From: Eudorina sp. 2006-703-Eu-15
Lineage: Eukaryota; Chlorophyta; Chlorophyceae; Chlamydomonadales; Volvocaceae
Direction of reading: 5' to 3'
Assembly (NCBI GenBank): GCA_003117195.1
Contig: BDSI01000027.1
Coordinates: forward strand, 1-64,000
Length of the DNA: 64,000 bases
A program made the translations under genes and the position numbers. Each line of letters starts with the position of its first letter. The stretch's first letter is position 1. Under the pieces are notes generated by a model. The model was given only the letters and a program-made list of their open reading frames with translations. It was not told the origin of the DNA and ran no database searches. Below, piece after piece: positions 55,822 to 64,000 of the stretch.

Positions 55822-57584
55822 CCGCACCAGTAATGAAATTTGTAGTGCTTCAGGTCGCCGTGCATGATGAGAAGGAAGCGGCAGAGGCGCCAGGGCTCCG
55901 CCTCCGCGGCGCCACTGGTCATGTCGCCCCAGATTCGCTCCGCGGCCTGAGGACGTGTCGGACCAGGTAAAGGGGTACGGCAGGGCAGGATCCCACGTCG
56001 GCAGGGCGGGAAACTATGTCGCGGCTGACCTTGCCGCAGGAGAGGCGGTCGGCCGGCTTGTTGCTTTCGTCACGGCAAGGTCCCTAAGGCTCCCTAAGGC
56101 GTGCGCTCCTCCACCCCGAGTTAACACGGACCGCCACCGTGTGTCCACGTGGGGTGGCAGCCCAGGCGCGGCGCATACCGTACTCTTTCCGAGCAGGCTC
56201 TTAAAGCTGCCGCACCAACATAGGCAAGGAGCCTACGGTGTCGCGCTCAGACGAACTTGGACCTGCGCCTCCGTCAGGCGCGCACCGATGAAGTCCCCAG
56301 ACGCATTCCTGCCGCCTCCAATGGCTGGTGGATGACCCCCATGTCTCGGCCGGGCCCCCCCCTTTGCTCGCCCTCGTCCCCATTCGCACCTGCCGCAGCA
56401 GCTGCTGCTTATCGCAGCCCCGAAACCCCTCAATCGTGTTGTACAGCAGCAGCTGCCCCGGCACAGCATGGCAGTCCTGCGGGACCGGGGACGCAGCGTC
56501 GCAGGCAGGCTGAGCGTTACGACAGCCGATGTGGCAAACAAATATCGACACCCAGTCACCTTCGATTAGGCAACCAGACCGCCTCAATTTCTCCGCCGGG
56601 TCTTTGCGCCGGTAGCCAGCCGCGGCCGCACCACCACCCTCCAGCTACCCTACATCTCCACGTTCTCCAGGATAGCTCTCATCCAGAATAGCTCTTAACA
56701 GTCAGAGCGGTTTATCATCGTTTACCCTTAATTGTCCTCGCGGTCAGCGCAGTTAACAAGTCTACCAACTCATCAGTCCCGTCCCTCGTTCCCAGCGACT
56801 CTGCACAGCGGCTGAGCACACCCGCGCCCTCGCCCACTCGCACAAGCGCCCGAACAAGCCCCCAAGCTAGGCGCGCCGCCAGCTGTCGTTCCCCACCTTT
56901 ACGCCCTAGGAAATAGAGTAATAGATACAGATCCAGATCCCACTCCCAATCCTCCGGGCTCGCCCACCGCACCAGTCGGGACGTGGCACTTGGCCGCAGG
57001 CTGGAGACATCCAGCTGCAGGCGGGACGGCACGCTGTCGTACCGATTGGGGCTGAAGTAGCCTGCACGATGGCACCCGAGCGAACGATGACATCGGAGGC
57101 GTGACAGCAGGGGATGCAAGTGATCCAACAATCTGCGAGCAAGCTAGCCGCTGAAAAGGGTGAGGGGACAAGGGGCTGCGGTGCACCAGCTGTGCTTTGC
57201 TGCAGCGTGCGTGGATCAACCTCCCTCCCCTGTGCCTGCCCGTTCTCCACACTGTCCTGCTGTGTTCTCAGCCGCCCAGCAGCATTAACGCGGCCATAGC
57301 TATCCCACGCAAATTCCGTTGTGGCATCGTTAGGGTTTCTGCATTTCTTGAGTTGCGGTTGGCTTCCCTGCTTACCAACGATGTCAACTGGATCCTCCGA
57401 TAGTTTAAGCACATTGAGCTTGTGATCCGACAACTCGGCAAGGAAAGTGATGTCAACAACGCTCTAAAAGGACAGACGTGACGCATTCGTCAGCTCCCGA
57501 GCCGAGTACACAATCCTGTAAAATGCGCGCTTTTGGTCTGACCTGCAGTTGTGCAAAGCGAATTACTTCACTCGTCTGCGTCAT
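47563..57584 (-). CDS. ATG7: Autophagy E1-like activating enzyme ATG7, 13 exons, 846 aa
   Basis: Activates ATG8 and ATG12 with ATP and passes them to ATG3 and ATG10 in the cytosol. Exons: 57543-57584, 57376-57463, 56973-57061, 56390-56476, 55828-55946, 53883-53979, 52430-52885, 51730-51959, 50936-51075, 49899-50046, 49414-49546, 48383-48860, 47563-47996. Phases agree at all 12 junctions and the sum is 2,541 nt. N-terminal landmarks: VIRFAQLQ then [60 protein letters not shown]. The E1 core has GAGTLG at residues 450-455 for ATP, zinc pairs C636/C639 (CYFC) and C735/C738 (CTAC), and catalytic Cys658 in LDQQCTV. The tail is acidic, ending DDWTEL. Length is above the usual 620-720 through linkers in exons 7, 12 and 13. 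The exon 3 donor (GTGCGG) is the least certain junction. Confidence 0.92.
49285..49405. repeat. Short tandem repeat (cctgcctgcgtgac-type) in ATG7 intron 11
   Basis: Degenerate 12- to 18-base units alternate ccctgcc with cgtgaccctg in the intron between exons 11 and 12 (48,861-49,413). The array also keeps an unrelated open frame. Confidence 0.6.
50247..50283. repeat. 37-bp dispersed repeat, copy in ATG7 intron 9
   Basis: Matches 54,515-54,551 with one mismatch (gattatggg versus gttatggg), including a shared gggcttcttgttaaacacac. Both copies lie in ATG7 introns in the same orientation. Confidence 0.75.
51230..51401. repeat. Paired (TG)n tracts in ATG7 intron 8
   Basis: Two (TG)n tracts (about 51,230-51,290 and 51,342-51,401) are each interrupted by the same gttaaagag spacer. 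This suggests duplication of a whole interrupted tract and not two independent expansions. Confidence 0.85.
52922..53133. repeat. (GGAT)n tetranucleotide array, about 53 copies, in ATG7 intron 6
   Basis: Uninterrupted ggat repeats of about 210 bp lie in the intron between exons 6 and 7 (52,886-53,882), only about 37 bp from the acceptor. The array is open in several frames in both directions, so frame-based gene calls here are spurious. Confidence 0.95.
53627..53850. repeat. Dispersed intronic repeat, copy 1 (ATG7 intron 6)
   Basis: About 200 bp similar to 55,578-55,786. Shared blocks include tgtgtggccaaggcagccga, caatgggtatatt, tacgcatacggg and catgtcacgca. In ATG7 orientation it begins shortly after the exon-6 donor. 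Confidence 0.75.
54550..54893 (+). pseudogene. LINE ORF2 C-terminal remnant in ATG7 intron
   Basis: About 112 codons survive, only the end of the protein after the zinc-knuckle region. The reading frame is intact to its stop, which suggests a fairly recent insertion, but nothing catalytic is left. Confidence 0.6.
54560..55567 (+). mobile_element. Second 5'-truncated L1-type LINE, antisense in ATG7 intron 5
   Basis: It encodes an ORF2 C-terminus homologous to the one at 45,760-46,093. Shared features are [27 protein letters not shown], an FW-x-R motif, [13 protein letters not shown] and a final S plus TGA at 54,891-54,893. It is flanked on both sides by CA repeats (before 54,560 and from about 55,567), consistent with insertion into a CA tract. 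The ends are approximate. It lies opposite to ATG7 transcription. Confidence 0.6.
55578..55786. repeat. Dispersed intronic repeat, copy 2 (ATG7 intron 5)
   Basis: Partner of the copy at 53,627-53,850. It too lies just inside the intron from a donor site, the exon-5 donor at 55,827, separated from it by a (CA)n tract. Confidence 0.75.
55776..55820. repeat. (AC)n microsatellite next to ATG7 exon-5 donor
   Basis: About 22 AC copies start within 8 bases of the 5' splice site GTGCGG at 55,827. On the transcript this is a long UG run directly after the donor. Confidence 0.9.
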
Positions 57585-58120
57585 GTCTCTACCAAAGGGT
57601 CGCTGCAGGGTCTTGGCACTGAACTGGCGATAAGTATGCCATCAAACTTGACACCGCAGGCACGCATGCGCAAGCAAACACGTGGGATGGTTGCAACTGT
57701 TTGGTCACCGACTGAGAAAAGCAATTATTGGCACCGGTACTGCCTTTACGTTTGTACGGCATCATTTGCTCTAGGTCACCTGGCTCGTCCTGGGCAGCGC
57801 AGCTGTGTGTCAGTTCTATTAGGTGCGCAATGTAGTGCCTGAAGGGTGTTTAGATTAATAATCAAATAAGCTCTAGGTCGGACAGCCCACAGCCGACTCC
57901 TTGACGCCTCGTGGGCGGCGCTTGCAGCAACGAACTCTCCGTTACATAGTGCGTCTGTATGCATTCTCAGGACATGGCCCCGCGGCTTGGTTTCATTCCA
58001 AGACGGTCGTGAGAAAACGAATGACGGAGGGTGTTACAAAATCTCGCAATATTTTGCAGTTGGCGGCGCTGCACACCAGAAGTTTGTGCGCAGTTGTGGC
58101 ACAGGGCTGGGCAGAAGGCC
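57585..58120. promoter_or_regulatory. Shared 5' region between ATG7 and the zinc-finger gene
   Basis: The 536 bases between the two start codons must hold both 5' UTRs and both promoters, as the genes are divergent. No TATA-like box stands out at a convincing distance. Location is the only evidence. Confidence 0.45.
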
Positions 58121-61100
58121 ATGCAGGAGCGACCGTTGACTGGCGATGGCTTCCAACGGGAGGCCGACGCGACCGAACAGGCCGGAGGGCGTGTGACTGC
58201 CGGTCAATACCACCAAACCGCAGTTAATGAAGCGGATGCCTGGAATTATGTAGGTGGCCGGTCGTCGAGATCGCGACCACGCAGCCAACCGCCAGTGGAA
58301 CAGCCCTACCCGCACCAGCGGATGCCGCTTGGAGCGCTGGATGGAGGCGTCGGCCACGCTTTCGCTGGCAAAGGAAGGCAACCGGGTTTGGCAGGGCCGA
58401 TGCAGGTGCATGGTGAGGCTGGGGCTCCCTCGGGGCGCTGGGACGGCGTGCAGCGACAGCGTGCGACAGCAGCCCCAACGATGCCGGCCTCCTACCCGAC
58501 CAGCGCGCCGCGGGGCCCACCCGCGCCTGGACAGCGCGCTGGTCGTGAGGCCGGTCAGGTCCCCGCCGCCCAGGGCATGTCCCGCGTCCCGGGCTCATCG
58601 GCCGCCTCGGGTACCGAGATGCGATTCACGGTCCAGCCCACCCCCGCATCCCTGCAAGCGCCACAGCCTCGCGTGCTATTGCAAAGGCAGCAACCACAAC
58701 CGCAACTGCGTCAGGCACAGCTGGCGCCGATGCAGCAGTCGGGTGCGCCGCCGGTTGCAGCGGCGGCTGCCCATGCAATGGCCCTGGGCAACCGCGGCGC
58801 GGAAGGAGCCTTGCCGTCAGGCGGGGCGCCGGCTTCCGGTCCCTTCACAAGCACCGCAGCTGCACCACACGCGTTGGCTTCTGGTCCCGCTGGCGGAGGC
58901 GGCGAAACTCGACCAGCCAGCCTTGCTGCCAGCGGTCTCACCGGCGCTGGGCCGCGAGCACGCAGCTCCGCTGACGAGGACGCTGGCGGAAGCAGCCGTG
59001 GCGCCGTGCGCGCCACTGCCACCTCCGGCGCTTCGCAGCAGGAGCGACTGATGGCGCAGGCGCGGCGGAGTGCCTTCGACCCGGCCACGAACAAAGTCCG
59101 TTGTCGTGCTTGCGGCAAGGCCTTTCCCACGTACTCCCAGCTGGCGCAGCACCTGGAGGCTGCACACGACGGCATCAACAGCGAGGACGCCAAGTACCTG
59201 CAGTTCAAGCGCCAGCAGCAATTGCAAGAGCAGCAGCAGCACGTGCTGCAGCAGCTCCAAGCGCACCCGCCGGACTTCTTCCCCAGCGTCAGCGTCGCCT
59301 ACCACCGCCAGCAGGCGCAACACCAGCAGCAACAGCAGCAGCACCAGGCGCTACACCAGCAGGCACAACACCAGCAGCAGCAGCAGGCACTTCACCAGCA
59401 GGCACAGGCGCAACATCAGCAGCAGGGGCACCACCACCAACAATACCCGACACAGCTGCAGCGGCAGGAACACTACCCGCAGCAGGCCCCGGTCCGCATC
59501 CTGCGTGGTGATCGCGTCCCGTCCGCATGCGGGTCGGAACCGCGGTCGGGGCCTGCGGGAGGCGTGGCAGCGCCGGCAGCAGGGTCATCCACGTCGGCGC
59601 CCTTCCACGACAGCCAACCCGTCCGCACTGTGCACGGCCACCTGACGGCGCCGACACGGCAGCCCCCGCAGCCGCTGCCGCCGGGGCCGCATCCGCGACC
59701 CTATTCGGGTGCCCATCCCGCGCTGGCGCAGGCGCCACCGGCGCAGCCCCGCCCGGCGGCGCCCCAGGGCGTCTGGGCTCACCGGCAGGCGGCCACTGGG
59801 GTAGCAATGAGCAGCGCTGGGGCTACGAGCGGGCAGGCGCCCCCGGCCGCACCAGTGGCGCCGGAGCCCACGATCGGGGTAATTACGCCCGCCGCCGCTG
59901 CCGCCGCCGCCGAGGGGGCGGTTCCGGCGGCGGCAACCAACGCCTGGGCGGCCAGGCGTCTGCAGTGGCAGGTAGCGCCCGAAGCGGCCCCGGGCGGGGC
60001 TACACCTTCCATTTCAGCCTCTGTTGCCGCATCGCAGCCCGGCGCTGTAGCTCAGTCCTCGGGTTGGGCGACGGTCGGAGAGCCGAAGGGCCCGCGGGGG
60101 AGTCATGCTGCGCGCGACCCCTCGTGGCCGGTCGTGGGGCCGGCGGGCCCCAACCGCGGCCCAACCGCGGCCCAAGCCCTCGCCGCAGCGGCCCCGCTAT
60201 CTGGACCCGTCAAGGCCAGCAAACGTGTCGTGACCCTTGCGGAACTCTTTAGTGCGGCAGTTCCAGGAGACGGCGGGCGGGGCAGCAGCGCAGCGCCCCG
60301 CGGCAGCGTCGGGGCCGCTGGTCTCGGAGCCCGCGGCGGGGCAGTTCGGATCAGCAACTCGCTGCGGGTAGTGATGAAGGCCCCCGCTGCGCGCCCACAG
60401 AGGCAACTTCAGCAGGGCGCCGGGGCCGGCACCGGGGTTTGCGGAGGCAGCGGAGGCACCGCTGCCGCGGGCGCGCCTGTAGTTACGGGCAAGCGCCTGA
60501 GGCTGACCGCCGCCGGCACCGTTGCTGCGCCTCGCAAGAAGCAGCCCACGCGCGCCAAGAAGCTCATCCTGCAGCACCGTGCTAATAGGGGGCTGGCGGA
60601 GGCGGCCACGGCTTACCAGCGGGTACGGGAGTCGTACAGAAAGGTGGCGGCCGTGTACGGCGCGATGCAGGCGGAGTTGCAGCGCTTGCAACAGCAAGGC
60701 GGCGCTGACGATGACTACCCATCGGCCTCCCCTGCCGCCGTCGCCGCCGCCGTTACTGACGCGGCGGCGGCGCCGACGCGGCCCTCCGCTGGCGCGCGCG
60801 ACATCGCCGACTCGACCAGCGCCCTGCCCCCAAGGCTGCGGCCACAGCTGCTGCTGTTGGCGCTGGCGAAGATCCGTCCCCAGCTGGAGTCGCTCCATAG
60901 GACGTTGGTCCGGCGGCGTGTCGCCTACGTGGCCAAACTGAAGCACCACGCTGCCGTACATCGGCAGGGGGAGCCCAGTGACGCGGAGCTGGCCGAGCAG
61001 GCGCCGTTGGACCTCCTGCCGCCGGGATTGGGCGCCGGGGCGGAGCTGCCGGCGCAGCAGCAGCGGCATCCGGCTGGCGGGCCGGCCTCGCATGGCGCCG

Positions 61101-64000
61101 AGGGTGGCGGCGGCGCGGGGTGCGAGGAAGCGGCCGAGGATGGAGACAGCGGCAACGACAGCGGCAGTGAAGGTAAGGAAGCGGTGCGGGCGCGTGGTGT
61201 GCTGGGGGCGAATCGATAGGGCGACCCGTTCCACGAGGCCGTGCGGCGGCCTGACCGCCAGCAAGGCGTCCGCCGTCCGCAAGGTGCAGGCCATCCGGCG
61301 GGCTGGGGCAGCGGCTGCTGCTGCTGCGGGTCTCGGAGCTGGGTTGCACATCGCAGTGCGCTGCGGATGGCGCAGCGTTCACCGCCTCGTATAAGTCGGT
61401 ATGGGTTGGTCCTCGGATGCGTCGGTGGGTCGGTATGGGTCGGTCCTCGCATCCGTCAATCACCTGACCTTGCAACCATCCGGCCCGATCTGGGTCACGG
61501 CATCCGTATCAAGCAAATTCACCAGACGTGCTGCACTCGCCCGTGCGGCGGTGCCTGCCGCCATCGGGCCGTGCCCCAACCTCCCCAGTTGCCGAGGGTT
61601 TCCAGGACGTGCTTCGGCGCTGGGCGGAGGTGCTCCGCTTGCCCCGCAAGCTGTACGACTTAGAGCCCAGCCCTCCGGGGGAGTCCCCGCCGCCCGCCAT
61701 CGGCCTGGGCAGGCCCTCCCCCGTGCCGCACGTCATGCCGGCGGCGGTCATAGTCCACAGCTTCCATGTCAGCCCGCAGCCTGACCGACCTCTGGCCGCC
61801 TCGAGCCTGAGTGCATCCGCCGGTAACGCCTCCGTAGGACCTGACCGCGCCGCGGGGCAGGAATACCTGGGTGCAGCAGCGCCTGCGGCGGCAGCTCAGC
61901 CGCCGCCGCAGCCGCCACCGCACTCAAGGGTGCAGCCCGCCTACGGCACCGTGGCTGACGGCGGCGGTCCCCAGGCGGCCAGAGGCGGCACTGGCGGCCT
62001 GAGCATCGCCCTTCAGGCGCAGCCGCCGGGCAAGTCCGTGGGCGAGGGAGAGGCCAGGGCCGCTGTGCCTGCTCGCGCGCCTGCTTCTGTGGCCCCGAAG
62101 TCCTCGTTGCCTGCCTGGTTGGCGCCCAGGGGGGATACCTCCGAGGAGGAGGAGGACGAAGACGATGGGCCCGCCCGACCCATGGGTCTCTTCGGCGGGC
62201 CGGCGGCGGTGGCGGCAGCCGCCGCCGCCTGGCGCAGCTGCACCGTCCCCTCCGTTCCGATGTTCGGAGGGCAATTGAGCAAAGCCTCAACGCAGCCGGG
62301 TACCGCGCCGGTTGGAAGCGGCGGTGCCGGTGTGCAGGCCGCGGCGCCGTCACCACCGCCACCCCAGCCGTCGCGAGGCACAGCTCCGGCGGCAGCAGGG
62401 AATGCAGCGGCGGTGGCCGCAGCCGCAGGTGGGGCCCTCCCGGGTGGCGCAGCGGCGGTGGGGCGGGCCGCTGGGACGGCTGGGACGTCCACAGCCGCGG
62501 GCCAAACGGCGCCGCCGCTGCTTTTCGCGCCCCTCGGACCGGGGGCCGCCGCCGCCGCCTCTACCAGCGATGAGGACGACGACGATGACGACTCGGTGTA
62601 CGGCACTGGATACGGTGGGTTGGTGGCTTGGCGGGGTGGTGATTCTCTAAGCGACCGTGTGTGGCGCTGGTGGGGTTGGACACGCGATCCAAACGCGACG
62701 TCGCAACCTGCCCCATGTAATTATCGCGGCGCGGCACTTTCGGTTTGGTTTGACGAGACGGGGAGTCGGTCCGGGCATGACAGGCGGTCGGGATTCTGTC
62801 CCGCCAAGCGCACCCCCCAATCAGCGATTGTGGCTGGCGGCCGGCGCTGCCGAGGCCAGGCGCACGGGGCGCCACGCCGTGCCCGAGGCCGGCGCCGCGG
62901 GGGTTTTAGATGACGGGCCATGGTTCGCCGGGGCGTTCCGGTGGCTCCTCATCTGGGCGCTTGAACCCCGCGCTGGCGGGTCTCCCGGCCCCGCGCGCCA
63001 CGTCCTCAGGCCCCGGCGGCTGGACTGACGTCCTGAACAAGTGGCAGAGCCAGGTGAGCGGCGGGCAGGCGGCTGCGCTGCCGCTCTTCAACCACACTGC
63101 CCCCAGGATGGCGGGAGCGGGCGTGTGGGGCATCCCCGCCACCCACCCCTTCATGCCCTCCGCAGCCCGGGGCTCCGCCGCTGTCGCGCCTGCGTCTGCC
63201 GCCGCCTTTGCCGCGGCCGCCGTCGCCCCGTCGGCCGCCGCAACCTCAGCTTCGATGGCTCCCATGGCGCAGCGGGTGGCGGCGGCAGCGGCGCAGCCAC
63301 TGACGCCAGCTTTCCTGCCAGGCTTAATCCACCAGCCCAGCAGCGTGACGCTGATGGGCCTGCCGGCGCCCAGTCCCGTCTTGACCATGCCGCCCAACCC
63401 CGCGGCGGCGGCCGCCGCCGCAGCGGTCTTTGCGAGCGCCGCCGCGGCCCTGGCGCCCGCCGCCGCGGCGGAGGCGGGTGACGACGACGACCAGCTGAGC
63501 CCGGAGGCTGCGACGGCCGCGGCGGCGTTGATCCTGCAGCAGCACGAGCAGCGGGCACACGCGCACGCGCTCGTGCAGGCGCAGGCGGAGGCGGAGGCTC
63601 AGTTCCAGCAGCGCTTGCGGCCGCAGGCACAGCCACGGCCGCCGCTGCAGGTGCAGGGCTTGGGTGGCCAGCCTGGCTCCGTCGCGTCTCAGCTGGACGC
63701 GTTGTTGGCGGCCGCCGCGGCTGCGACGGGCAGCGCGACCGCGGCGCAGCCCTTCGGCCTGCGCGCGGCGCCGACTGCGGCGGCGCCGCCGCCCCGGCCG
63801 CCGCCGCCACAACCCGTTGCAATGAGTTCGTGGATGCAATCGCTGATGACGGGAGGTGATGACGATGATGACGACGAGGAGGAGGAGGACGATTACGGCG
63901 GCGCCTTGGGCGGTTTGAAAGTAGACGTGCTGGCGGGCTGGGTGGCCTCGGCCAATATACCCAAGATAGGGAACCTGTTTAAGCAACAGCAGCAGATGCA
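58121..64000 (+). CDS. Large Gln/Ala/Pro-rich single C2H2 zinc-finger protein, 3' end beyond window
   Basis: Exons 58121-61172, 61589-62614 and 63010 to beyond 64000 join in phase (AAG|GTAAGG to CCCCAG|TT; TACG|GTGGGT to CCTCAG|GC). The frame is open to 58,031, but 58,121 is its first ATG. One classical finger, C-x2-C-x12-H-x4-H, starts at Cys328 (VRCRACGKAF). A Gln/His-rich stretch follows at about 364-454, then two predicted helices at about 810-860 and 907-950 that could form coiled coils. Exons 2 and 3 carry acidic patches (near 62,140, 62,571, 63,478 and 63,855). This composition suits a nuclear regulator or scaffold, but I recognise no orthologue. The exon 2-3 junction could instead use TTG|GTGGCT with TTTTAG|ATG at 62,910. 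Confidence 0.65.

Noticed and set aside
56715..57131. 139-codon minus-strand frame ending [11 protein letters not shown]
   Set aside because: Its first part overlaps ATG7 exon 3 (56,973-57,061) in the same frame. The remainder reads into the intron and matches nothing in ATG7.
60197..61351. 384-codon minus-strand frame
   Set aside because: It is opposite the zinc-finger coding exon and is explained by GC-rich codon composition.

Overview
The window is from a GC-rich green-alga nuclear genome, most like Chlamydomonas or a close volvocine relative. The evidence is Pro/Ser (HRGP-type) proteins, an intron-dense ATG7 gene, many TG/CA microsatellites and L1-type LINE remnants. I could not place it to species.

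Positions 1 to about 38,770 (minus strand, running off the left edge) hold one extraordinary locus. A three-domain cassette (F5/8-type-C/discoidin, then PAN/apple, then a galactose-binding-like jelly roll, then a Pro/Ser stalk) is repeated seven times in one reading direction. The exon boundaries are identical in every copy and all introns are phase 1. Long exons read without a stop from one jelly roll through the stalk into the next F5/8C domain, so the cassettes look like parts of a single giant extracellular protein: about 34.9 kb of coding sequence in the window, roughly 11,600 residues. Stalk lengths are quantised (a 756-bp base plus 0, 0, 1, 2, about 5 and about 12 units of 516 bp). The leftmost stalk is made of at least 23 units of about 486 bp. 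Many single-base losses in G runs break the frame, and they increase toward the left edge, which looks more like residual consensus error than biology. A likely signal-peptide exon lies at 40,562-40,622.

Positions about 38,770-47,500 are repeat-rich and gene-poor: two adjoining 9-bp microsatellites, an AT-richer island, a 28-bp minisatellite of about 41 copies, and a nested transposon. The nest is a 2,054-bp hAT-like element (15-bp terminal inverted repeats, 8-bp target duplication) that carries a 5'-truncated LINE with its own 9-bp target duplication.

Positions 47,563-57,584 (minus) are ATG7, the E1-like enzyme of autophagy, rebuilt as 13 exons with consistent phases (846 residues, catalytic Cys658). 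Its introns hold a (GGAT)n array, (TG)n tracts, an antisense LINE fragment and short dispersed repeats. Head to head with it, starting near 58,121 (plus), is a large Gln/Ala/Pro-rich single-C2H2 zinc-finger protein with acidic patches. It has at least three exons and runs off the right edge.
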